A stretch of 64,000 nt of DNA from CBDCNH01 sp965219015 (GTDB taxonomy: Bacteria > Pseudomonadota > Alphaproteobacteria > Rhodobacterales > Rhodobacteraceae): contig CBDCNH010000013.1 of assembly GCA_965219015.1 (NCBI GenBank), forward strand, positions 682,001-746,000, given 5' to 3'. Each line of letters begins with the position of its first letter. Positions within the stretch are counted from its first letter, which is position 1. Positions 8,301 through 15,572 of the stretch are shown one piece after another. The position numbers and the translations under genes are program-made. A model generated the notes under the pieces. It made no database searches, had not been told where the DNA came from, and saw only the letters and a program-made list of their open reading frames with translations.

Positions 8301-8525
8301 CGCCTTTCGCACCTCCATCGTGCCGATGCTCAGCGTGGTCTCGCCGCCCGAGGCGCGCTTCAGCCGCACCCCGTCGGCGCCGTAGACGTAGCTCGTGGTG
8401 ACCCCGCCCGAGGTGACGCTGACGAGACGGTCCTCGGCGTCCCAGGTCATCGTCTTGCCGTCGAGCCCCTTCGTCATGTTGCCGTTGGCGTCGTATGTGA
8501 AGCTCGCCGTGCCAACCTCGGAGGG
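8300..8525 (-). pseudogene. RHS/YD-repeat protein fragment (downstream copy)
   Basis: About 75 residues of clear RHS/YD-repeat sequence are readable on the minus strand: FTYDANGNMTKGLDGK, MTWDAEDRLVSVT and YVYGADGVRLKRASGGET. A real RHS protein has well over a thousand residues and a DPxGxxxG core boundary; neither is here. The surrounding frame (8244-8810) is unrelated to RHS on both sides. This is a broken piece left from a toxin locus. Confidence 0.8.
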
Positions 8526-8752
8526 CCTGGCGGCGACGCGGGCCCTTCGGCACCTTCGCTTGTCTGATCGAGCCACGGGCCAGCGAGTAGGTTCACGGCT
8601 CGGCACCCGCTGATCAACAACTTGCATTTGGCCCCGCAACATCAAATCGATGCGCCTCAGCACCTTTGCGTCACCCAGCCGACTTGTGCTCGCTCGATTG
8701 GCCCTCAAGATTTCGAATTTTGCATCACGCAATCCGGTGGCCGCAACCAGAT

Positions 8753-9334
8753 CTACGGCTCCCAGCCTTCGGCTTCCAACAAAGTCGCAATTGCGCTCTG
8801 CTTCGCCCATAATAACCAGCCTTGTCGGTCGTAAGCCGATATGGCAACCGCGAACGCGTGCTGAGCCAGTGTGGATGTCGAAGCCAAGGAGGCATCAGCA
8901 TCCAGGAACACTATAACGGCCGTAAAACTTATGCCACTTAGTATAGTATCTAAGATTTCATCGATCGGCGCGTTGACCTTTGTAGGCAGATAGACACTCC
9001 CATCGATGACAAGGACACCCGTATTGGCCAGAAGCTCGGCTTTGTAATCGCTTTCAAGAGCCCATATATCCTGAGCCAGCAAAGCAGCGTCAGGATCGCA
9101 GGACAAAAAGGACTCTATGATCTTTGATAAAAGGAATTTGCTACTTTCCGCCGTTCCGACGTAACCGCTTCTAGGATCTACCGCGGTAGTGGGAGGTGCG
9201 TCTACAACACCAAATATTCGCCCTTCAGAGACCAGGGACAGAAATATCCCGAGAAAACCGCGTTCTCTTTCGAAGCCTTTGAAAGACGCGGCGAGATCAG
9301 ATGGCTCGTAGTGAATAAGACGTCGGTTGGTCAT
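8753..9334 (-). CDS. hypothetical protein in RHS island (orphan immunity candidate)
   Basis: 193 aa, soluble and acidic, without signal peptide or membrane helix. It begins MTNRRLIHYEPSDLAASF and contains a YVGTAESSKFLLSKIIESFL stretch and a hydrophobic FTAVIVFLDAD strand. I do not recognise the family. The coding looks genuine: a single long frame in mid-GC DNA with no competing frame. It lies 53 bases downstream of one RHS fragment and upstream of another, the position of an immunity gene in displaced RHS cassettes. The function is inference. Confidence 0.6.
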   Translation of the reverse strand: MTNRRLIHYEPSDLAASFKGFERERGFLGIFLSLVSEGRIFGVVDAPPTTAVDPRSGYVGTAESSKFLLSKIIESFLSCDPDAALLAQDIWALESDYKAELLANTGVLVIDGSVYLPTKVNAPIDEILDTILSGISFTAVIVFLDADASLASTSTLAQHAFAVAISAYDRQGWLLWAKQSAIATLLEAEGWEP

Positions 9335-9387
9335 GCGATCCCCTTTCGAACGATGCCCTTCGGAGACATCTTACCTGGTTCAAACCA

Positions 9388-9490
9388 TCAATACCAATCG
9401 CTGGTGCCGTTGGTGACGGCGCGCAGGGGGCCGAGCTGGTCGGTGCGCAGGTCATATGTCTTCGGGCCCTCGATGCGGAGCGATGGTTCG
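9388..9490 (-). pseudogene. RHS repeat fragment (upstream copy)
   Basis: A short minus-strand stretch reads EGPKTYDLRTDQLGPLRAVT and ends at a TGA at 9390-9388. It resembles the RTDHLGxPxAVT segment found just before the RHS core boundary. It is only about 35 residues and has no start. It marks a second, separate RHS break point in the island. Confidence 0.55.
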
Positions 9491-9509
9491 GGAGCCTCTA
9501 TACACAAGG

Positions 9510-9758
9510 TCAAATCAACTTAGATAATTGTTCAAGCGGGTTCCAATTTTCAGGCGGCTCGGAGGAGCCTTTATCCCAATCCATTCCTTGATCGATCCAT
9601 TGCTGACGCCACTGCTCATATGTGAAGCAGCGATCGTCGTCGGAGGCTCCAAACTGGAAGCTGCATGATGGGCAAATATCACATGAGAGGCCCGCTCCAT
9701 CGCTGTTTGGAGGTTCCTATAGTTCGGGATGGCCACAGACCGGACAAACATGGTTCAT
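9510..9758 (-). pseudogene. Cys-rich CPxCG immunity-like protein with internal amber codon
   Basis: Read from ATG 9758, the frame gives MNHVCPVCGHPEL, then TAG (9719-9717), then EPPNSDGAGLSCDICPSCSF and onward through TYEQWRQQWIDQG to a stop at 9512-9510. Without the amber codon this is a complete protein of about 82 aa with paired CPxC motifs, the layout of small Cys-rich proteins often encoded beside RHS and other polymorphic toxins. All conserved-looking parts are kept on both sides of the stop. A single substitution of a sense codon to TAG explains it. Confidence 0.7.
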
Positions 9759-9781
9759 TCAGGACCCCGTTAGAGTAGCAT

Positions 9782-10156
9782 CTAAAGTCTTATAGAAAAA
9801 TCGTAAACCATCAGAGTAAATGCGTAAATTAAAAAAATTATGGTAGTAATTTTGAATGTAATAAACGAAAATACAGCCGCGGTAAAAATCTGTTTTGAGG
9901 GGCTGCTGTTGCTGTGACATACGAATTCAGCACTGGACTTAGAAAAAGCGTTTCTTTGTAAGAAAACGGACAGCGATAACGCAATCCCGCCCAATGATAA
10001 GATAAGCCCATCTCCGATGCCTTCGAAAACTGACAGTATCATCCAGAGTACTAAAATAGCTGATCCTAGAATCTTGCATTTTATGAAGTGGTATCCAGGA
10101 GCCGTATCAAACCGAAGTCCAAGTTTTCCTATGATCGGTACAAAGAAAGTGTCCAT
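9782..10156 (-). CDS. small membrane protein of RHS island
   Basis: 124 aa from ATG 10156, read as MDTFFVPIIGKLGLRF. Three hydrophobic segments are visible (about residues 27-45, 48-65 and 90-120, the last possibly two helices). The DNA is A/T-rich relative to the genome. No family is recognised. It lies 23 bases upstream of the Cys-rich pseudogene and could be read through with it. A membrane-acting immunity role is possible but unproven. Confidence 0.5.
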   Translation of the reverse strand: MDTFFVPIIGKLGLRFDTAPGYHFIKCKILGSAILVLWMILSVFEGIGDGLILSLGGIALSLSVFLQRNAFSKSSAEFVCHSNSSPSKQIFTAAVFSFITFKITTIIFLIYAFTLMVYDFSIRL

Positions 10157-10330
10157 GACCGCTTCTTTCTTTGCTGGCCACAAGCTTACGGCGCGTATCG
10201 TAAGCTAGTCGGAGTTCTTTAGCCAATCGTAAAGAACGCTTTCCAGCAGTGCCCCTCGGAGCCATGCCGTCCGACCCGAAGTGGCCAATGTCCTCGCGCA
10301 CCTCCGCAGCCCCGTTCGTCCGTCCGCTCT

Positions 10331-10912
10331 CTACCCCCGTCCGCAGGAGCGCAGCTGCAGGTCGTAGTACACCGCGCGCGTCTGGACGTTCTGCGCCACG
10401 CCGACGAGCCAGGCCTTGGAGCGGTGGCTGCCGCGGGCGAAGCCGCCGCGGCCCTCGTGGTAGGCGAGGTACTGGTCGCGCGCGTCGCCCTTCGGGATGC
10501 CGAGGCGCTGCGTCGTGCCGTCGATGTACCAGCCCATGAAGTCCGTCGCGTCGGCGATGTTCTCGCGCCGCGCGGTGCGGCGCCCGGTCTCGGAGCGGTA
10601 GTCGTTCCAGGTCTGGTCGATGGCTTGCGAGAAGCCGTAGGCCGAGGACTGGCGCCCGAGCGGGATCACTCCCGCGGCGTAGCGGAACGGCGTCCGCGCG
10701 TTGCCGACGAAGCGGCTCTCCTGGTGGATGATCGCCATCTGCACCGCGACGGGCACGCCCCAGCGGGTCTCGCTGCGCTTCATGGCACGGAGATAGGTCG
10801 GGCGCTCGGCGACTATGCTGCAGGCGTTCTCGAGATCCCGCGGCGCCGAATAGGTCTGGCCACAGGACACGACGATCAGCAGCAGAAGCACGGCGCGAAG
10901 TGGACTGCTCAT
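10331..10912 (-). CDS. lytic transglycosylase SLT-domain lipoprotein
   Basis: Peptidoglycan lytic transglycosylase (193 aa) that acts in the periplasm. The N-terminus is hydrophobic with a lipobox-like VVSC (Cys17). The SLT fold starts around residue 45; the catalytic Glu is in MAIIHQESRF, followed by the SAYGFSQAIDQTW motif and the FMGWYI / YLAYHEGRGGFARG segments. GC content returns to the chromosomal level, so this gene marks the outer edge of the RHS island. It appears to stand alone. Confidence 0.88.
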   Translation of the reverse strand: MSSPLRAVLLLLIVVSCGQTYSAPRDLENACSIVAERPTYLRAMKRSETRWGVPVAVQMAIIHQESRFVGNARTPFRYAAGVIPLGRQSSAYGFSQAIDQTWNDYRSETGRRTARRENIADATDFMGWYIDGTTQRLGIPKGDARDQYLAYHEGRGGFARGSHRSKAWLVGVAQNVQTRAVYYDLQLRSCGRG

Positions 10913-10979
10913 GGGCCCCTCGCATGTTTTTTTTGCGAGCCTAGCCGCTTCCGCCTGCTTCGGACAGGAAAATCCGCCG

Positions 10980-11861
10980 TCAGACCAGGAACGCGAGCGT
11001 GATCGGGAGCGCCACGACCGACATCAGCGTCGAGACGACGACGAGGCCGGCCACCGCGTCGGCGTCGGCGCCGTACTTGGCGGCCATCATGTAGGAGGTG
11101 ACGGCGACGGGGGTCGAGATCTGCACCACGAGCACGCCGAGGGGCACCGGCGCCAGGCCGAACCAGTGCCCCACCGCCGCTGCGACCGCGATGCACGCCG
11201 CCACGCGCAGCGCCGAGAGCCAGGCCGCGCGTCCGAGCCGGCCGGGCGTCAGCCGCGCGACCGCGACGCCGAGGGTGATGAGCATCAGGGGGATGGCCAT
11301 CTGACCGATCAGTTCGAGCGCGCGGGTGATCCAGTCCGGCGTCTGCCAGCCCTGCCAGAGGAAGACGGCACCGCCGAGCGTCGCCCAGACCATCGGCTCG
11401 CGCACCACCCGGCCAAGTCCGCCGCCGCCCGATACGAGCCAGACGCCGAAGGTGAAGGACCAGACCGCCATCACCGCGAACACCACGACCGCATAGCCGA
11501 AGCCTTCGGCGCCGAAGGCGAAGAGCGCGATGGGCAGCCCGAGGTTGCCGGTGTTGCCGAAGATCAGCGGGGCCACGTAGGTCCGCCGGTCGAGCCCTGC
11601 GGCGGCGGCGAGGCCCAGCACCGACAGCGTCAGGATGCCGTAGGCCGTCACGGCCGCGAGGAGCAGCGCCGAGAGCGCGGCCGGTTCGATGCGCGTGTGC
11701 ATCAGCGCCACGAAGATGAGGCAGGGCACCCCGAGCGTCATCGACAGCCGCGTCACGAACGCGACGTCGTACGGGATGCGGAGCCGCACCCAGCCGTAGC
11801 CGACGGCGGCAAGCAGAAACACCGGTGCGACGACACCGAGCACCGTTGAGACGAGGCTCAC
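10980..11861 (-). CDS. AEC family transporter
   Basis: Auxin-efflux-carrier-type inner membrane transporter (293 aa, about ten helices) that exports small organic acids or similar solutes; the substrate is unknown. The family pattern shows in SLVSTVLGVVAPVFLLAAVG at the N-terminus, FGNTGNLGLPIALFAFG in the middle and QISTPVAVTSYMMAAKYG near the end. I choose the GTG start at 11861 because a GGGGGA Shine-Dalgarno sits at proper distance; an ATG at 11894 would add eleven polar residues. Divergent from hspQ. Confidence 0.85.
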   Translation of the reverse strand: MSLVSTVLGVVAPVFLLAAVGYGWVRLRIPYDVAFVTRLSMTLGVPCLIFVALMHTRIEPAALSALLLAAVTAYGILTLSVLGLAAAAGLDRRTYVAPLIFGNTGNLGLPIALFAFGAEGFGYAVVVFAVMAVWSFTFGVWLVSGGGGLGRVVREPMVWATLGGAVFLWQGWQTPDWITRALELIGQMAIPLMLITLGVAVARLTPGRLGRAAWLSALRVAACIAVAAAVGHWFGLAPVPLGVLVVQISTPVAVTSYMMAAKYGADADAVAGLVVVSTLMSVVALPITLAFLV

Positions 11862-11968
11862 AGATTGTTTCCCCCGACCTGCAAGGCGCCGCATGGACAA
11901 TCTCGGCGATAACAGTCTAATAACCATCCGGGGGTCTTGCAACGAAGCGCCATGGCGCAGGGGACACG

Positions 11969-12295
11969 ATGCTGAACACGGCGGCAAAATATCACCTCGG
12001 CCAGGTCGTGCGGCACCGCAAGCACCCCTTCCGGGGAGTGGTCTTCGACGTGGACGCGCGGTTCGCCAACAGCGAGGAATGGTACGACGCCATCCCCGAG
12101 GAGGCTCGGCCCTCCCGCAACCAGCCGTTCTACCACCTTCTCGCCGAGAACGATCAGAGCTACTACGTCGCCTATGTCTCGGAGCAGAACCTGCTGCCTG
12201 ACGAGACCGGCGAGCCGGTCGATCACCCGGATCTGTCCGACCTCTTCGGGGCCTTCGAAAACGGACGCTATCCGTTGCAGTTTCAGTTCAACTGA
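11969..12295 (+). CDS. hspQ: heat shock protein HspQ
   Basis: Small (108 aa) HspQ/YccV-type protein. In enterobacteria it binds hemimethylated DNA and acts as specificity factor for Lon protease. The hallmark N-terminus (KYHLGQVVRHRKHPFRGVVFDVD), the NQPFYHLLAEND core and the YVSEQNLLPD segment are all present at normal length. It is followed after 52 bases by the SPL-like radical SAM gene, which may share its promoter. Confidence 0.93.
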   Translation: MLNTAAKYHLGQVVRHRKHPFRGVVFDVDARFANSEEWYDAIPEEARPSRNQPFYHLLAENDQSYYVAYVSEQNLLPDETGEPVDHPDLSDLFGAFENGRYPLQFQFN

Positions 12296-12347
12296 CCTGA
12301 GGCGATCCGACGCCGGACCCCGCCCGAGGCTGCGGCGTTCCTGTCCC

Positions 12348-13505
12348 ATGAACCGTCCCGAGCCGCCACCGCACATCGCTCCGACGCAAGCGACCGAGCC
12401 GCGCGAGGCGCCCGAGACGCTGGCACGGCGGCTGCCAAGCGGGCAGACGACGGGACGTGCGTTCCATCCGCGCCGCGTGCTCCTGACCCGCGCCGCGCGC
12501 GGGTGGCCGATGGCGGCGCGGGTGGCCGAGAGAGCCGCGGCGATGGGCGCCGAGATCGTCGAGTTGAAAGGCGACCGGATCACCGACATCCGCGACGACG
12601 ATCCGCGCGCCGAATACCGTCGAGCCAAGTCGACGCTCGCCGTCACGGTGGCCTCCGAGGGCGCGATGCGCCCGCAGCCGATCCCGCCGTCCGCCGACTT
12701 CCGCTTCGACCTCGCCACCGGCTGCCCGGCGCATTGCCAGTACTGCTATCTGGCGGGATCGCTCAAGGGCCCGCCGATCACGCGGCTCTTCGCCAATCTT
12801 CCGGAGATCCTCGATCGGCTGCCGCCGCTCGTCGGAGAAGGCCGCATCACGTCGCGGAACGCCGCGCGCGCCGCCGAAGGAACGACGTTCGAGGCGTCGT
12901 GCTACACCGACCCGCTGGCACTCGAGGGGCTGTCGGACTGCCTGTCGGAGACGGTCGCGTGGTTCGGCGCGCGCAACGAAGACCTCTCGCTGCGGTTCAC
13001 CACCAAGTTCGCCGACACCGGCTCGCTCGAAGCGGCGGCGCACCGCGGCCGTACCCGCGCGCGATTTTCCGTCAACGCCGAGGACATCACGCGCCGGTTC
13101 GAGGGCGGGACGGCACCGCTTGCCGGCCGCCTCGCCGCCATGGGCCGCCTTGCGCGCGCGGGCTACCCGGTCGGGCTCACCGTCGCCCCGATCATGCCGA
13201 TCGAGGACTGGGAGGCCGCCTACGACCGGCTCTTCACGCAGGCGTCCGCAGCACTGCCGCCCGGTGCCGACGTGACCGCCGAGCTTATCACCCATCGCTT
13301 CACGCCAGGCTCGAAGGACGTGCTCCTCGGCTGGTATCCCGCGACCGGCCTCGAGATGGACGAAGCGGTGCGGACCGTGAAGCGCAACAAGTTCGGCGGG
13401 CGGAAGTTCGTCTATCCGGCGCCGCTGATGCGCGAGATGCGAACCACGATAGAGGCGCAGATCAACCGTCACCTGCCCGGAACGCAGCTCCTCTACTGGA
13501 CCTGA
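12348..13505 (+). CDS. SPL-family radical SAM protein (spore photoproduct lyase-like)
   Basis: Radical SAM enzyme (385 aa) of the spore photoproduct lyase family. The [4Fe-4S] cysteines form CX3CX2C in GCPAHCQYC (Cys126, 130, 133). The FEASCYTDPLALE, LRFTTKF and YPVGLTVAPIMP segments are typical of SPL homologues. In Bacillus SPL reverses a UV thymine dimer of spores. This organism is not a spore former, so repair of another lesion or another substrate is likely. ATG 12348 gives a natural start. Its 3' end overlaps the convergent flavoprotein gene by 13 bases. Confidence 0.85.
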   Translation: MNRPEPPPHIAPTQATEPREAPETLARRLPSGQTTGRAFHPRRVLLTRAARGWPMAARVAERAAAMGAEIVELKGDRITDIRDDDPRAEYRRAKSTLAVTVASEGAMRPQPIPPSADFRFDLATGCPAHCQYCYLAGSLKGPPITRLFANLPEILDRLPPLVGEGRITSRNAARAAEGTTFEASCYTDPLALEGLSDCLSETVAWFGARNEDLSLRFTTKFADTGSLEAAAHRGRTRARFSVNAEDITRRFEGGTAPLAGRLAAMGRLARAGYPVGLTVAPIMPIEDWEAAYDRLFTQASAALPPGADVTAELITHRFTPGSKDVLLGWYPATGLEMDEAVRTVKRNKFGGRKFVYPAPLMREMRTTIEAQINRHLPGTQLLYWT

Positions 13506-14653
13506 CGCAGCGCCGCGAGGCCAGCCCATCGGCCGGTCGCGAGACACCCCGTAATGAGATAGCCCCCGGTCGGGGCCTCCCAATCGAGCATCTCGCCGCA
13601 CGCGAAGACGCCCGGCAGGGTTCGAAGCTCAAGGTTGGGCGTCATCGCGGAGGCTGTGATGCCGCCTGCCGACGAGATGGCGCCCGCGAGCGGAAAGAGC
13701 CCCTCGGCGCGAAGCGGGAGCGCCTGCAAGAGGGTTGCAAGCGCTGCGGGTTCGCGCGGCAGCGGCTGCACGGCCTCGCGCAACAGCGCCACCTTGACCG
13801 GGTCGAGGCGGAGCGACTTGCGAAGGTGGTTGGACAGGCTTGCGCTGCCTTGCCCGGCCAGCCGCTGAACCACCGCCTCGTGCGACCTGTCCGGCGCCAG
13901 ATCGAGCGTCAGCGCAGCACCTTCCCGGACCGCTGCGGAAACATCGTAGATGCCGCCGCCTTCGAGACCCGCGACGGTCACGACGCACTCGCCACGGCTG
14001 GTTCGATCGCCCGCGCGAAGGCTGATACCCTTCAGGGGGACGCCTGCGAACTGCGACATGGCCGGCGACCAGTCGATACGGACGCCCGCGTTCGCTGGGC
14101 GGAATGACGCGACGGCCACGCCCGCGCGCTCGAGCGCCGGCACCCAGCCGCCGTCCGAGCCGAGCCGCGGCCAACTTGCCCCTCCGAGCGCCAACACCGT
14201 CACCTGCGGCTCGATCCGTGCCGGACCCTCCGGCGTCGCGAAGACCGATGCGCCCGCATCGAAGCCCTCCCATCGCCAGCGGGTGCGTATCTCCAGGCCC
14301 ACACCCGAGAGCCGGGCGAGCCACGCCCGGAGCAACGGTGCCGCCTTCATGGCGACCGGAAACACCCGCCCGGTGCTCCCCTCGAAGAGCGGCACGCCAA
14401 GACCCTCGGCCCAGACACGCACGGCGTCCGGTCCGAAGGCAGCGATCATGGGGGCGACCCAGTCCGGGAACCGCGCCTCGAACGCTGCAGACGGTTCCGC
14501 CTTGGTGAGATTGAGCCCCGACAGCCCCGCCATCAGAAACTTGCGGCCGACGCTGGGCTTGGCATCGGCGAGCAGCACCTGCACTCCCGCCCTCGAGAGC
14601 ACGTCCGCCGCCATGAGGCCCGCAGGCCCCCCGCCGACCACAAGCGCACTCAT
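13493..14653 (-). CDS. TIGR03862 / HI0933-type flavoprotein
   Basis: FAD-binding oxidoreductase of the BaiN/HI0933 class (386 aa), one subgroup of which is TIGR03862. The dinucleotide-binding motif VVGGGPAGLMAA opens the protein. The GRKFLMAGLSGLNLTK signature follows near residue 40, then LALGGASWPRLGSDG, the SSAGGI motif and the C-terminal FACGEMLDWEAPTGGYLI. The cellular reaction is unknown for most of this family. It lies downstream of the fasciclin gene on the same strand, separated by a hairpin. Confidence 0.88.
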   Translation of the reverse strand: MSALVVGGGPAGLMAADVLSRAGVQVLLADAKPSVGRKFLMAGLSGLNLTKAEPSAAFEARFPDWVAPMIAAFGPDAVRVWAEGLGVPLFEGSTGRVFPVAMKAAPLLRAWLARLSGVGLEIRTRWRWEGFDAGASVFATPEGPARIEPQVTVLALGGASWPRLGSDGGWVPALERAGVAVASFRPANAGVRIDWSPAMSQFAGVPLKGISLRAGDRTSRGECVVTVAGLEGGGIYDVSAAVREGAALTLDLAPDRSHEAVVQRLAGQGSASLSNHLRKSLRLDPVKVALLREAVQPLPREPAALATLLQALPLRAEGLFPLAGAISSAGGITASAMTPNLELRTLPGVFACGEMLDWEAPTGGYLITGCLATGRWAGLAALRQVQ

Positions 14654-14659
14654 GCAGAA

Positions 14660-14681
14660 GGGCCGCCCCGAAGGACGGCCC
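14660..14681 (-). terminator. hairpin after the fasciclin gene
   Basis: GGGCCG and CGGCCC arms (6 bp, plus an inner CC/GG pair) enclose a short loop, and on the minus strand TTCT follows. It sits between the fasciclin stop and the flavoprotein start, so it would end the fasciclin transcript. The T tract is weak. Confidence 0.4.
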
Positions 14682-14710
14682 CATTCACCGGATAGCGAAG
14701 GATCAATCGA

Positions 14711-15235
14711 TCACTTCGACATCAGCACGGTGTCGATCACATGCACGACGCCATTCTTCTCGGCGACGTTCGCCGTCACGGTCGTCGCGACCTGGCCAGA
14801 TTCGTCCGTGATGCGTCCGACGTTCCCGGTTACCGCGACCTGAAGCGTCGTTCCGCTCACCGTCGTGACGTCAGTCGACTCCGAGTCGCCTGTCGTCTTG
14901 AGCCGCTCGATGTCGGCAAGCTTCAAGTTGCCCGACACGACATGGCCTTGAAGCAGCGCTACGAGTTGGTCGTGGCTCTCCGGCTTCAGCAGCGTCTCGA
15001 GCGTGCCGGCCGGCAGCTTTGCGAACGCCTCGTTCGTCGGTGCGAACACGGTGAACGGACCTTCGTTCATCAGCATGTCGCCGACGCCAGCGGCTTGGAC
15101 CGCCGTCGCAAGAGTTGAGAGGTCCGGGTTCGACATTGCAGCTTCGGCAATGCTCATCTCCTGGCCGAACGCCGGCATGGCGACGCCGCCGAGAACGGCG
15201 ACCGACAGAGCGAGAGCTTTGATACGCGTTTTCAT
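14711..15235 (-). CDS. fasciclin (FAS1) domain-containing secreted protein
   Basis: Secreted FAS1-domain protein (174 aa). Residues 1-24 form a Sec signal peptide (MKTRIKALALS, cleavage near AFGQE). A single FAS1 domain follows with the H1 box FTVFAPTNEAFAKLP and the H2-type ending GVVHVIDTVLM. Such proteins mediate adhesion or cell-surface interaction, and stand-alone ones are common in Rhodobacterales. ATG 15235 is chosen over an upstream in-frame ATG because the signal peptide begins there. Confidence 0.9.
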   Translation of the reverse strand: MKTRIKALALSVAVLGGVAMPAFGQEMSIAEAAMSNPDLSTLATAVQAAGVGDMLMNEGPFTVFAPTNEAFAKLPAGTLETLLKPESHDQLVALLQGHVVSGNLKLADIERLKTTGDSESTDVTTVSGTTLQVAVTGNVGRITDESGQVATTVTANVAEKNGVVHVIDTVLMSK

Positions 15236-15572
15236 AATAGGTCTCCAATACCTGCTACCTGAGGGACACTCATTCCCTGTTTGCGACCAGATAACAACCG
15301 GTTGGCGGATTGGTTCCATCACCTGCGCGTGAATGGTCGTGAATGCGTGCAACTCATGCGACAAGGCCTATTCGTCGGCGCCCCGACTGTCCGCGGGCAT
15401 GAGCACCCCGCGCGGCACAGGTTTTCGGTCGGACGTGTCTGCCTGTCTGTTTCTGTCCGGGTGCCGCACCGTCGCGCTCCAAGAAACCTTGCGCGCCGCC
15501 GAATCCCTTGACCGCCGAACCCCGACCCCGGATGCTGCCGCCGACCCATTTCCCGACATCCGAGGACCGACG
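15236..15572. other. intergenic region between fasciclin and DUF2125 genes
   Basis: No gene is supported in this 337-base divergent gap. It should contain both promoters. On the plus strand, TTGACC at 15508-15513 followed 17 bases later by GATGCT (15531-15536) is a possible weak sigma-70-type promoter for the first DUF2125 gene, ending 37 bases before its ATG. Confidence 0.35.

Noticed and set aside
9515..9751. 78-codon minus-strand frame beginning MFVRSVAIPNYR
   Set aside because: It overlaps the Cys-rich frame shifted by one base; the CPxC motifs and family-like ending are in the other frame.
7548..10330. Insertion sequence or phage origin for the low-GC island
   Set aside because: No transposase, integrase, terminal inverted repeats or target-site duplication could be found by eye.
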